Below the pieces are notes generated by a model. It was not told the origin of the DNA, made no database searches, and saw only the letters and a list, made by a program, of their open reading frames with translations. Shown here piece by piece: positions 26,303 through 36,439 of a stretch of DNA of 36,439 nucleotides. Made by a program: the position numbers and the translations under genes. Source of the stretch: Planoprotostelium fungivorum (lineage: Eukaryota > Evosea > Variosea > Cavosteliida > Cavosteliaceae); assembly GCA_003024175.1 (NCBI GenBank), contig MDYQ01000256.1, forward strand, positions 1 through 36,439. Reading direction: 5' to 3'. Each line of letters begins with the position of its first letter. The first letter of the stretch is position 1.

Positions 26303-26911
26303 GTCGTCTTGCCGATTATTCGCGACCTCACACTAAGACCCGACAAACCAAAACATTCCTCCTTCGTCATACACGGTGGTGAATTCTCGTGAATTCTCAC
26401 GATATTCACGGCAGCAACGGGTCCCGTTGAGTAAGAGACGTAATGGTGGGGGCAGGGCCATAGGTACACTTCCCTCGGCTTGTGGTCTCTCCTCTCAACA
26501 AAGAATAACGTCGGATCGACAATACAGACATGAATCCAGCCATATCGTAATTTATAGTTACACCTTAGTAGTACAGCACGCTGGAGAGATGACTCGATTT
26601 ATCCACAGGAGACGCATCCACAGGCGTGCCCTGCACGACAGTCATCATCACGATCCACAAAATGCAACATGAGTCAATTCACCTTCACCGTCAGAGAAAC
26701 AGACCGGTCCACAGGCACGGAAGGCCCAGCACCCTCCTTGCTCTTGTTTCTTCTCTCTCACGACAGAGGAGCTCCTCTTTCCAAAAGAAGTAGAGCAGGT
26801 GTCTTGAATGTCCGGATTTCACACGCACGAGGGGGTCGAGATAAGTAGAGCACACGTTCAAAGTGACGATGACACGCTTGAGAACATGTGAATCTATTCA
26901 ACAGGATTCAT
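26303..26911. other. 609 bp intergenic, no gene seen
   Basis: The interval contains the upstream region of the double F-box gene and the 3' flank of the pyrophosphatase gene, both on the minus strand. A short duplicated word, tgaattctcg/tgaattctcacg, sits near 26380-26400. No RNA gene or further exon is supported. Confidence 0.4.
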
Positions 26912-28098
26912 TTAGAGGTTGGCCTTGGACTTGGCTTCCTCTGCCGATACCTTGAAGGGAGAGTCTGTCACTTGTGTGTTTTGCCTGTCCATCATCAGAT
27001 CGTCACGAGATGACGTCATCTCCAACTCACAGAGAGATCTTTCCAGTTATCTTTCCAGAGATGAGATCCTTCCACTCGTGGTAAGTCTCCTCTACGACCT
27101 GAAGAGCGAAGGCCTGATGGACACGATCAGATGACAAGATGAAGGATCGGGATGAAGAGGATGAGAGGACGTACCTTGTCCTTCAGCTCGTTGTTGAAGG
27201 CGAAGGTGTTCTGTGGCTTTCCGTCGGGTACCTTGTAGTCACGGAGGAATTCAAAGACTTCCTTCAATTTTCCGGGCAGGACCTTCTCGATGTCGCTGTG
27301 CTCTGTACATGTCCATCAGCACATGCATGTGATGGACGATGAGATGGAAGACGTCTGGATGGACGGACGCTGAGATGGAGGTGGTGAAGAGATGATGATG
27401 CACCGTTGATCTTGGAGGCGTTGGGATCGTTGACTTCGATGACGACAATCTTCCAGTCGGTCTCTCCCTCGTCGATCATGGCGTAAGTTCCGAGGACCTA
27501 GAGGAGTTCAGACGTGTGATGTGAAATGGAGAGAGGTGAATTGGGGAGATGTGGATCGGATGAGTGGTGGTGCACCTTGACTTGACGGATCTCTCCGGTC
27601 TTGCCGAGGCTCTCAGAGATGTCCACAACGTCAACTGGATCGTTGTCTCCTGTTTCAGAATGAGAATGAGTGTATTATTCAAGTCCTACCCTTAGCTTGG
27701 GTGTCTGGGTGAACGAAAGAAGGGTTCTCCCATGTCTGGGGGAATGCACCGTAGTTGAATGGGTACTTGTAAGCAACGTTGCGAAGCTTTCCGTTCTGTT
27801 TCTCTTCAGCATCGTCCAGATTCACATGAAGCGCTGTCACCTTCACATCCTGCTTGATGGGGTTGAGGTACTCCTCCTTCGAGATCTCCAATTTGGGCTG
27901 AGTTCCTCTTGGGATCTCGACCAACATGTTGAAGACTCCTTGTCCGGCGTGGAGGGGAACATCGTGGAAGGGTGAGACGGGGACGCCATCCTTATCTAAA
28001 GAGGATCAGAGAGGCTGAAGATGCAAATCGAGCTCACGTAAGAATACACGGTACTCGAGGGTCTCGGGTTGACCTACTTGCTTGTAAGAGTAAGACAT
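26912..28098 (-). CDS. PPA1: Soluble family I inorganic pyrophosphatase
   Basis: It hydrolyses pyrophosphate to two phosphates with Mg2+ and so pulls biosynthetic reactions forward; it is usually cytosolic. Six or seven exons give about 285 residues, close to animal and fungal PPases. Visible family segments are [55 protein letters not shown] and the active-site signature [10 protein letters not shown] (about 27,630-27,655, metal-binding aspartates). They are followed by [34 protein letters not shown] and a C-terminal segment with [11 protein letters not shown]. The start MSYSYKQVG directly precedes YRVFLRDKDG, the usual N-terminal strand, so no targeting peptide is required. The frame is open for some way upstream, so an alternative mitochondrial form cannot be excluded. 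Confidence 0.95.
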
Positions 28099-28359
28099 GA
28101 TGGAGTGACGATGCGGGGAGTTTTGATGTGCGCTGCGAGTGTCAGAGTTGTAGACGAGATCACCCGAATCTGTTTCTGACCAAATCGCGTGGATGTGAAT
28201 GGCAGGATCAGAGGCCACCCGAGGTCGAAGTGAATAGAGGCATCGGTGGCTGCACTCTCTGGGCCTTGAGCACCGGTGTTGACACGTCTTAAGTGTACAC
28301 ACATGTTCTACAACGGATAAAACGCGAATCATTAGATCGTATTATTTCTCTCGTGCAAC
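28099..28359. promoter_or_regulatory. Divergent promoter region, pyrophosphatase/dynein intermediate chain
   Basis: The 261 bp separate the start codons of two genes transcribed away from each other. A pyrimidine-rich stretch (tattatttctctcgtg) lies just before the dynein start. No named box is supported. Confidence 0.4.
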
Positions 28360-30995
28360 ATGGATCGGAAAGCTAGACAAGAGGAGTTAGAAAAGAAGAA
28401 GCAGAAGTTAGCTGAATATCGAAAGAATAAGGGAAAGGTAACCTATATCATCTCATTTTTAAAATCATTCACGCTCTAATGGGGCTGAATCGGTCTTCAG
28501 GGAGTCAGCGATGGACCTTCAGAAACCAAACAAGAGAATGTGGTTGATCTCATACAATCCAGCTCGACTGTCGATGATCTATTGACCAATCTGACTAGTA
28601 ACAAATTGATTCCTAACGTCGCTGCAACTACTTCTGTTCCTGAGGTGCGTGGCTACTCGATGGAAGATGCTCGACTGAGTGATATTGAACAGACAAAACC
28701 ATCGAGCACCGCAGAGACGGAAACGAAATCAGTCGTCTCTCCCGTCTCCGTTCCTCAGAGGTATTTCACGTGGACGTTCTCGTTCGATAATTGATCTCCA
28801 TATCTAGGAGGCGTCCAAATTTGACTCTTCAATTATCGGTGTCCGTCATAGACATTCCTCCCAAGGTGACTTGACTTGGGTTTAGTCAACATCCCATCTA
28901 CATTTATGTCTTCATCTTACGACCATCATCTGACACGAACTCAGGTAGTCGAAGTCTACGGTAAATCCACACAGACCACGGAGAGCGGTTTCGACAAAGA
29001 AGAAGAAGAGAAGACGGATCAGATCACAAAGACGATCTCACAGAGCACAACCGAGGTGAGACGTACAGCACGTGTCCACGCGACTGACCCAACCAAGGAG
29101 ACAAGAGAAGACGAACCCACAGACGGTCAAACTTCACAAGAACCACCTCCACCTCAACTTCGAGGTGAATTTTCTCGAAATTTCCTCCTCTTTTCCAAGA
29201 AATTTCTTCTCACTTTCTGCAGAAATTTCAGAGAGCGAGAGGGAGGCCCTGTACTCTGATAAAAGTTTCGGAAATTTCCTCCAACACAGCAGCAAGCTGG
29301 TAGAGAGGGCTATCTATGTCGAGAGCAAGTACGATATCATGGTGGATTACGCCATGACCGACGGTAAAGAAGAGAGGTGAGAGTAAGATGTCTTCACGGC
29401 TGACGGACGTACAGTGGAGGAAGAAAAGGAGAAGTCAGATTGGTGAACAAGTACTTTGATGAGAGATGGTCGAAGCACAGAGCCATCACTGACATCGCAT
29501 GGAGCAACAAGGTGAGTCTCATGAACATGACCTCCTCTCATCATCATGATCACCCTCCATCATCATGACGATGACCTCTTCTCATCACGATCATCAGCAC
29601 AACGACCTCATTGTCGCCGCCTACTCGATGAACGAAGAGAGCAGCACCGACCCCGACGGTGTCGTCCTCCTCTGGTCCCTGCAGAACACTCTACAGAGAC
29701 CGGAGTATCGCTTCACGTGTCAGTCTCCCGTCACATCTGCCTTCTTCTCACCCTTCTCCCCCACGCTGGTCGTGGGTGGTACATACAGCGGTCAGATCGT
29801 CATGTGGGACATCAGAGCCAAGTCCACGCCGGTGCAGCAGACTCCTCTGTCGTCCGTGGGACACACTCACCCGGGTGAGGGCCAGAGTGGCTGGTTGTAG
29901 ATTGACGGAGGGTAGTGTACTGTATGGATGTCGTGGGAACGACGAACGCACACTCGCTGGTGTCGGCGTCTACGGATGGTAAAGTGTGCGTATGGTCGCT
30001 GGATAATTTGTACCAACCCCAGGAGGTGAGCTATATTTAGATCTCGGAGATTTCTGCGAGATTTCTGTGAAATTTCTGTGAAGATTCTGAAGGAAAAAGG
30101 TGTTGGAACTGCACAACAAGGCGAGCAAAGTTGTCGCGACAGCTGCCCCGGTTGCAGTCACTGCCATGTCTTTCCCTAATTCGGAGGTATTTCATCTTTA
30201 TTTCGTTCGATTTTATTCTCAATCTACAACGCAGGTCAACGAGTTCTACGCCGGAAGCGAAGAGGGAGTCGTCTACCAGTGCTTCCGTCACGGTGCGAAA
30301 TCAGGCGTAAACGACAGGTAGATCTCGATGAAATTTCGACTCGACTTACGTCTCCAGGTTCGAAGGCCACAGGGGACCCATCACTTCCACCAGCTTCCAC
30401 CCCTCCGGCGGCTCCATTAACTTTTCTCATCTTTTTCTGTCGACGTCGACAGATTGGACGTGCAAGTTGTGGAACGCCAAGGTGGGTCACGTGACCTCGT
30501 TCGTTCGCTGAACGGACCGGTAGAACAACCAGCAGGCTGTCTACTCCTTTGAAGACGCCAGCGACTATCTCTATGATGTCGAGTGGTGCCCCACACACCC
30601 CGCCGTGTTCGCAACAGCGGCAGGAACGGGCTCTTTAGACTTGTGGAATCTCAACGAAGAGGTGACGATGATGACATGATGGACGTGATGTGGATGTGAT
30701 GCTGATGATGATCAGGTGGACGTTCCGACCATTAAGACGAACGTGTCATCACACGCACTGTCTAAATTAGTTTGGTCTGCAGATGGTAAGAAGATCATCA
30801 CGGGTGATTCCAGAGGTCACCTCTACCTCTACGACGTGGGAGAGGTGAGATAGAGATACAGGTGGAGAAGATGAGGCTGATGAGACATAGAACACGACAC
30901 CGCACAACGATGAATGGCAGAAGTTTGAAGAGACCGTTCAGAAGATGACACTGGCGCAGAGTGAGGCAGGTATGACGCAGGAGACCATGGCGTAA
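28360..30995 (+). CDS. DYNC1I: Cytoplasmic dynein 1 intermediate chain
   Basis: This is a cargo- and dynactin-linking subunit of the minus-end microtubule motor. The start [20 protein letters not shown] is the conserved charged helix that binds p150Glued and NudE. A Ser/Thr-rich linker follows with [18 protein letters not shown] (about 28,963-28,977) is the LC8 light-chain docking motif, in the same context as in animal chains. Then come [16 protein letters not shown], which precedes the propeller, and a WD40 beta-propeller: [95 protein letters not shown] and [14 protein letters not shown]. It ends TQETMA with TAA 30993-30995. At least ten introns occur, several carrying GAAATTTC words. The length (about 640 residues) is normal for the family. 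Confidence 0.95.
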
Positions 30996-31455
30996 GGGAT
31001 AAAGACAATCTCTTGTTGGTGTTGTTGTTACTAGATGTGGACACGAACATGGATGATGTCGATGTCTAAACGGATGGAGGATGAGAAGATGTGAAAGAGT
31101 GGATTATGGCGGTGTTTGATTTCAACTCGTCTTCGAAACAAGTCACATGACGATGGTGCGTAAGTGATACAGACAGACATTCGAAGGATGTGTTGCTGAG
31201 GAAAATCTAGTTGAAGAGCCATCTGTCGACAGGAAAGAAATCAAGAGATGCGTATCTTCCTCCACGACTGTGACTCTAATTACAGCGTGCATGGTGTCTG
31301 TGTTGCACACGGCAGTGCCGGGAATGATGAAAACGTAATTTCTAAAAATCTCGGTTTGTTGAACACTGGAAAACTCATCATCACAAACGAACATACACAT
31401 CCACGTCCACAAAGAGGTGACCTGTCAGCTTGTGAATTGAGAGCAGGTGGAGGCC
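30996..31455. other. 460 bp intergenic, no gene seen
   Basis: This lies between the dynein chain stop and the hydrolase start, both on the plus strand. Minus-strand open frames here (31143-31412 and others) show no domain. It should contain the 3' end of the first gene and the promoter of the second. Confidence 0.4.
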
Positions 31456-34021
31456 ATGCACATCCCTTTCTCTGAGAGCTGCACGAATGTCAGGCTCTTT
31501 CGTTTCCATTTCTTCAACGATCTATGGCTCTATGCGGACTGTCAAGTTCCAAACTCCGAAGAGGTGGGGATCAGCTTCCACACAATCTTCCATCCATGAT
31601 TTTCAGTGGAAGAAACATCCATCGATGATTTCAACGTTCAATCGTGCAGGTGAAACCTTCGATCTTAAATTTGGACCAACACATTGGTATCGTCGATGGC
31701 AATCTCATTTGGGGTCTGAGAGACTTCTCCTACTTCTCCGGAAGGTAAGACACGACGCTCGCTGTCAGCTCGATCTCTAATCACATCACAGATCGGGCAT
31801 CAAATTGGCACAACTGGCTGATAATGAGGTCGACGTCGTACAACTATTAAAGAAAATCGAGAGCGATCACTTCGAAGTATTAGACGAGACACCACAGATG
31901 TGCACTCCACCCTTCAAACAGGAGAGACCAGGTGATCCATCGTCTCCCGATCATCATCATCACCCGTCCTCCATTCGTGAACGCACGTGACTCTCATCAG
32001 GTTCCACGTATTACCTTCGATTTCCCAACAAGAGAGAAGGACAAGACCAACATCCACAAGAGATCCTCTTAGACCAATATATCTGGAACGACAATGGTGT
32101 CCTGCGGCCCATACGATCTAGAACGCTCGTCTTGTGTTTCGATGGGACTTCAAACCTCTTTAATAATTCGGTGGGCGTTCGTGTCTCGTTTCAATTGAGA
32201 AGGAGGTTGTCACTGAATGTCATCAGAATACGAACGTGATCAAATTGCTCGCCTGCCTGAGAAAAGACGCTCCTGATTATCAAGAGACGTACTATCAGGT
32301 GACACTCGTGGATTCCGTCGAAATCCTGACGAAATTTCAGACCGGAATTGGGACTTACGGCCTCTGGTCTGGCGTCGGACACGCCGTGGCCGAGAAGGTT
32401 GAACCGAAATTCCGACACGAAACTGACTCTCTCGCAGGTAGACGAGGGTGTGGCCTGGTACCTCGATCAACACGTGATGGACGGCTACAAATTCATCTGC
32501 CAACGTCACAAGGCGGGAGACAAGATTTGTATCTTTGGTTTCTCTCGCGGGGCTTACACAGCTAGGGCTTTAGCTGGATTTATTCATAAGGTGAGGAGAT
32601 GGAAGAAGATCGACTGAAGGGAGACAGTGCGGTGTCTTACCTGCGAATAACACGGAACACATTCCATACGCATACAAGTTGTACAAGACAGACGACGTCA
32701 AGTGTGACGATTACAAGCGATCATTTTCATCCCAAGTTGACATCCAATTCCTTGGAGTGTGGTGAGTGACGTCATCACACCACGGCATCACGTCGTCTCA
32801 CATCACACATCATCACTTATCATCATTCATCGCTCGTCATCACACATCACGTGACACCTACAGGGACACCGTCGCCAGCGTGGGTCTATTTCGACCTCAC
32901 ATCTTAAAGTGGACCGAGAGCAATCCCAGCGTCAGAGTCTTCCGCCACGCCATATCATTAGACGAGAGGAGAGTCAAATTCCAGCCCCTCCTGTGGGACA
33001 CGACGCTGGGACAGAACAAGGAGACCGTGCTGAGTCGTGCCATCGATACGCTAAAGAGGATGTCGACTCTAGGATTGTATTACGTTGGGTGGAGGCCGGT
33101 GCAGAGGGAGAGGGGATCGGATGCGAAGGAAGAAGGGATGAAGCCGTTGATGGCATTGAAAGTGCAGAGAAAGACAGATGCTCTCGAGGTGATGATCCTC
33201 TGATGATGAAGATGATGAAGATGATGGATGAAGATGATGACGATGATGTGTAGGTTTGGTTCGCTGGTAACCATGGTGACGTTGGAGGCAGTTGCACTCC
33301 AGATTGGGACCGTCACTCCTTATCTTACATCCCTTTAAGGTGATACCGAGTCCCAATTTCATCTGACGGGTCCCAATTTCATCTGACATCCACAGGTGGA
33401 TGATCGGCGAGTGTACAGAGAACGACACAGATCTCCTCTTTGACGAAGGAAAATTATCTCAGTACCACATTCCTGTGCAGACGGACAGCGCGGGGAGATT
33501 GAGACTGGACAAGGAGAAATCGGACAGGATGGATGCGTTGGATGCATTGGATCTGTGTCACAACGAGCTGAGAGTGGGATGGCAGTGGAGGAGCTGGCTG
33601 TGGTGGTTCTTCGAAGTCTGGTGAACTATCCTTCCTCTCATGAATTTATCTCAGTTACTACTGAAACACTCGATTTCGATGTATTGACGAAGGAAAGCTT
33701 TGAAATCTTTCACTTTTCTCATGTAACAAATAATGGAAATACGATCGAATTGGAACATCACATCTACAATATTATCACACACGAGACACTTACAAGACTT
33801 TCAGTTCGTTTAATTTTGGAAGAGGCAGGCTGGTAAAGATGCCGAGGAGTGGAAAGATCAACGTCCACGAGTCCGTCAAGATTAGACACGAGATGCCGTT
33901 GAGAACGTACGAACAGAAACAGAAACAGAGGGCGGAAGATCTAGCCACGGCGAGATATTTTTGGGAGGATAAGAAGAGACAAGAGAGTGCAGGGAGACAG
34001 TGGAGAAATTGGCAGAGGTGA
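31456..34021 (+). CDS. DUF2235 alpha/beta hydrolase
   Basis: DUF2235 is an alpha/beta-hydrolase family that includes fungal proteins and bacterial type VI phospholipase effectors (Tle group). The start is MHIPFSESCTNVRLF, with about 200 residues of N-terminal extension. The core begins TLVLCFDGTSNLFNNS (about 32,125) and has the nucleophile elbow FGFSRGAYTAR (about 32,540, Ser nucleophile), FLGVWDTVASVGLF (acidic residue, split by an intron with acceptor near 32,861) and VWFAGNHGDVGG (about 33,250, catalytic-type His). After a 208-nt intron (33621-33828), which is large for this window, the C-terminus reads INVHESVKIRHEM, the usual end motif of the family (VHxSV), then a basic helix and TGA at 34019-34021. 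The complete triad suggests an active esterase or lipase. The substrate is unknown. No signal peptide or membrane helix is evident. Confidence 0.88.
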
Positions 34022-34368
34022 TGATGACGATCGAGAGATGGATGATCGTCTTCGCGATGATGTGGATGAGCTGATGAAGAGGTAGATACGAGATACAGAG
34101 GATGTCTCTTCAATTGAACAACAAGGTGAAGGAAGATGCGATCATGATCGTGGTGATGCTGAACGACACGACAGTCCATCACGAACATGAAATTGGCTCC
34201 GAAGGTAAAACACGGAAGCGCTTACTCCCCCGGGGTCATCTGGCCGTTTGGGTCACCCCTCAACAGCCGCGATCCATCTACAACGGACCTGGAGAAAAAT
34301 TCGTGGATCGCTCAAGTGATTTTTTCTCGAATTTTTCCACCCCGAATTCAAATTTCAAACAGGTAGAT
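34022..34368 (+). other. 347 bp between hydrolase and lectin genes, with an uncertain exon
   Basis: A frame from ATG 34102 (MSLQLNNKVKEDAIMIVVML) is open into the lectin-gene exon beginning 34362. A donor-like gtaaaaca at 34205 and an acceptor at 34361 bound a possible intron, but splicing there shifts into an early stop. I therefore could not decide whether this is 5' exon or untranslated sequence of the lectin gene. Confidence 0.3.
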
Positions 34369-35834
34369 ATGGTGGGAACTCAAGGACTCTCTTGGAAAAG
34401 TCAGGGAGAAGGCGCCAGAAAGCAAGACCGAGATGACATGAGTGGTTTCATCGAAGAGGTACGTGACTGGAAAATTCAAAATTTCATTCCAATGCAACGC
34501 CAGGTGTTGGGTCAAGTGTACCGAGGTAAGCAGGGACCACTTTACTTTGTGGGCCCCCTGGGAAGCATGTATGAGAGTCTTCACGAGAGACTACACAAGC
34601 CGCCTTCAGATATCGACCTCGATCAGATCATGTCGGTCTACAACGCTGTAGATGGAGCTGATTTACGGCAGGAAATCGGTCGGATGGTTCAGGAGGGTCG
34701 CAGTCAAGCTGGGCACTCACAAGTTGGGGATCCCGAAGAGAGTTCTCGTGTCATTACCCAGAGTGTTGTACGAGGTCGGTCTCACATCACTGTCATGTCT
34801 ATATCTTCCGCATTATTGTGATATCTACAACACGCTTCATCGCGATCGTCCATCATCATCATGATTCTTTTCATTACCTCATGAAGAGCATCATCGATGA
34901 TCGCCATGGTCATTGCACCATCATCCCCTCACCTTCATTTCAGGTGGAGAGAAAGAACTTCAGTGATCACATCATCGAAGACATGAATCTGTGTGGCGAC
35001 GCCAGTTTTCTCATCAGCCGCGTTCGCTTGACCAACAACGACACGAACAACAGAGGCTCCGTCTGGTTCAAGAAAAAGTTCAACGTCTGTAACGACTGGG
35101 ACTGCGTTTTCACCTTCCAAATCCGAAACACTGCCTTCATCGGTTCAGAAGGTGCACATGCACATTGCGATGATGCGATGTCTGAACGAGACAGGTTTCG
35201 CTTTCGTCATTCAGAACATGGGTGATGATGTGGTCGGAAGAGGTGGCAGGGAGTTGGGATATGGAGGCATCACGAGTTGTGTTGCCGTAGAGTTCAACAC
35301 ACAAGACGGAGTCAACCACAGGAAGCCGGGAAACCACCTTCTCGTTCAGATGAGGTGACACGAACACCATCGTGATGGACGATGGATCATCTTTTACAGA
35401 AACGCACACCAACCACTCCACGCTAGAGGATACACCAATGAGCTTCCATGCAATCTGAACGATGGAGCAGTTCACACGGCCAGAGTTTTACATTACCAAG
35501 GGTGAGATCCGATCGATCCGAGACGTTTGAATCACTTCTGATGATCCAGGAACCTCTATGTTTTCATCGACGATCTCAGCACCCCTCTAGTCCGTTGTAA
35601 GCTCATCATGCAGAGTCTCATTCGAGGACAAGATGGGAGAGACGATGGGAAGGCCTGGGTGCGTTTTCATATATCTCCATCTTTCGATGTCGCGTCAGCT
35701 GATCTCTTCTCCAGATCGGTTTTTCAGCGGCAACCGGCTCCGAATCGCCTCAAAGCCACGATATATTGTCATTTAGAATGTCTTTAGACAGAGATACGGT
35801 GGCAGACGAGCCTGTGACGGAGAAAAAGGAATAA
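34369..35834 (+). CDS. L-type (legume-like) lectin domain protein
   Basis: The second half is a complete legume-lectin beta-sandwich: GDASFLISRVRLTNND, RGSVWFKKKFNVCNDWDCVF, then after an intron GFAFVIQNMGDDVVG, ELGYGGITSCVAVEFNTQDG, NLYVFIDDLSTPLVRCKL and AWIGFSAATGSES...HDILSF. TAA is at 35832-35834. Acidic and asparagine residues of the metal and sugar site are plausible in FNTQDG. The first part (from MVGTQGLSWKSQ, ATG 34369) is not recognised; GQVYRDGADLRQEIGRMVQE followed by KLGTHKLGIPKRVLVSLP looks like one domain, but its two halves are in different frames around 34,700-34,710. No secretion signal is visible, so the N-terminus may be incomplete. Clear introns lie at about 34,773-34,942, 35,356-35,400 and 35,658-35,715. 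Confidence 0.75.
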
Positions 35835-36439
35835 ATGAGAGGACCATTGGAAGATTTATCCGAAAGATATAAGCCTACGGCACCGACGCGCTCAGAGTTA
35901 TATCCTCTACGAAGGAGAATATTTCCTTTGCTTCCACAGCGACACAAGGACATAGGAATACAGCACCATCGTAATGAAGACAGAAGAGAACAGGGCGCAT
36001 GAGAGACCAGTGGAATTGATACAGATATCGGAGGTAGCACACGAACAGCTCTTGTCAAGGTGCCCTCAGAGATTGGCTGTTGATCCTGATATGCTAGCTG
36101 TTGCGATGTCCAACACAAGCGGCAAGAGAAAGAAGAAGAATTTCAGTCCAACAGCGCAGGTGACGATCGTCTATGATGGACCCGTAAGAACGTTGAATGT
36201 TGACAAGACGTAATCAGATACCAATGGATCTGTGTGACCGTCTTAAGTACAAAGCCAGTTTGCAAGTTCACCTTATCAATGTCACTGACTTCAACGTGCT
36301 AGACTTCCGAAAGAACATCACAACGCGATCGGTAGAATTACTAATGTTACGGAGCATCTGTCCATTGCCTTCTATTCCCCTCAACACATCCGTTGTCGAC
36401 CTCAATTTCAAGGTGTAAATTCACAACTACTCACTCTTC
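35835..36439 (+). CDS. Unidentified partial gene at the right edge
   Basis: Open plus-strand segments are HERPVELIQISEVAHEQLLS...CPQRLAVDPDMLAV, a basic stretch GKRKKKNFSPTAQ and, after a possible intron (donor gtgacgat at 36160, acceptor near 36216), IPMDLCDRLKYKASLQVHLI followed by NVTDFNVLDFRKNITTR. The KRKKK run could be a nuclear local signal. The start is uncertain: an ATG at 35835 overlaps directly behind the lectin stop codon but its frame closes at about 36,002, so the ATG at 35974 is more likely. The gene runs off the window. I recognise no family. Confidence 0.35.

Noticed and set aside
30350-30372. ggttcgaaggcc, similar to a tRNA B box.
   Set aside because: It lies in a dynein WD-repeat exon start and no A box or cloverleaf surrounds it.
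33621-33828. Open frame running through the hydrolase's last intron.
   Set aside because: Splicing GTGAAC...GGCAG restores the family's C-terminal motif VHESV; the frame in the intron has no recognisable content.

Overview
This is a gene-dense stretch of a eukaryotic, probably amoebozoan, nuclear genome. Nearly every gene is cut by very short GT-AG introns (mostly 31-90 nt, donors usually GTGAG, acceptors CAG, TAG or AAG). The content is eukaryote-specific: cytoplasmic dynein intermediate chain, DDX11-type Fe-S helicase, ABCC transporter, RasGEF. F-box/ankyrin-like proteins and RasGEFs are abundant in amoebozoans, but the organism assignment is inference. Gene models were built by hand, by joining reading frames across plausible splice sites.

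Layout. 1-1850: no complete gene; two copies of a 39-bp element ending in CCCTAAA telomere-type repeats, and a chromodomain fragment that looks like the end of a chromoviral integrase. 1853-3778 (minus): a membrane-anchored 2H (cyclic phosphodiesterase-like) protein and a four-helix membrane protein. 4212-5228 (minus): an intronless F-box/ankyrin-like protein. 5489-9192 (plus): the DDX11/Chl1 helicase, with about 16 introns, one holding a 13-bp minisatellite. 9304-11083 (minus): an unrecognised polytopic membrane protein. 11444-16522 (minus): one very long gene encoding two complete REM-RasGEF modules in tandem. 17000-22696 (minus): a full-length ABCC (MRP-type) transporter. 22845-23404: debris, with a 61-bp copy of an ABCC exon/intron boundary, a perfect 17-bp hairpin and a fragment of a LEA2/DUF3712-like protein. 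23481-26302 (minus): a fused double F-box/ankyrin-like gene. 26912-28098 (minus): soluble inorganic pyrophosphatase. 28360-30995 (plus): dynein intermediate chain. 31456-34021 (plus): a DUF2235 alpha/beta hydrolase. 34369-35834 (plus): an L-type lectin protein. 35835-end: an unidentified partial gene.

The genes do not form a pathway; this is a typical mixed eukaryotic neighbourhood with short, partly bidirectional intergenic regions. The most notable signals are structural: (1) a double RasGEF polypeptide with one canonical and one divergent GEF domain; (2) a palindromic 8-mer, GAAATTTC, and flanking words shared by introns of at least five unrelated genes on both strands, as expected of an introner-like intron family; (3) a second intron word family around GTTGTAGATTGACG; (4) a helicase intron that is open, in phase and made of a minisatellite; (5) a 61-bp duplication that carries a working splice donor.
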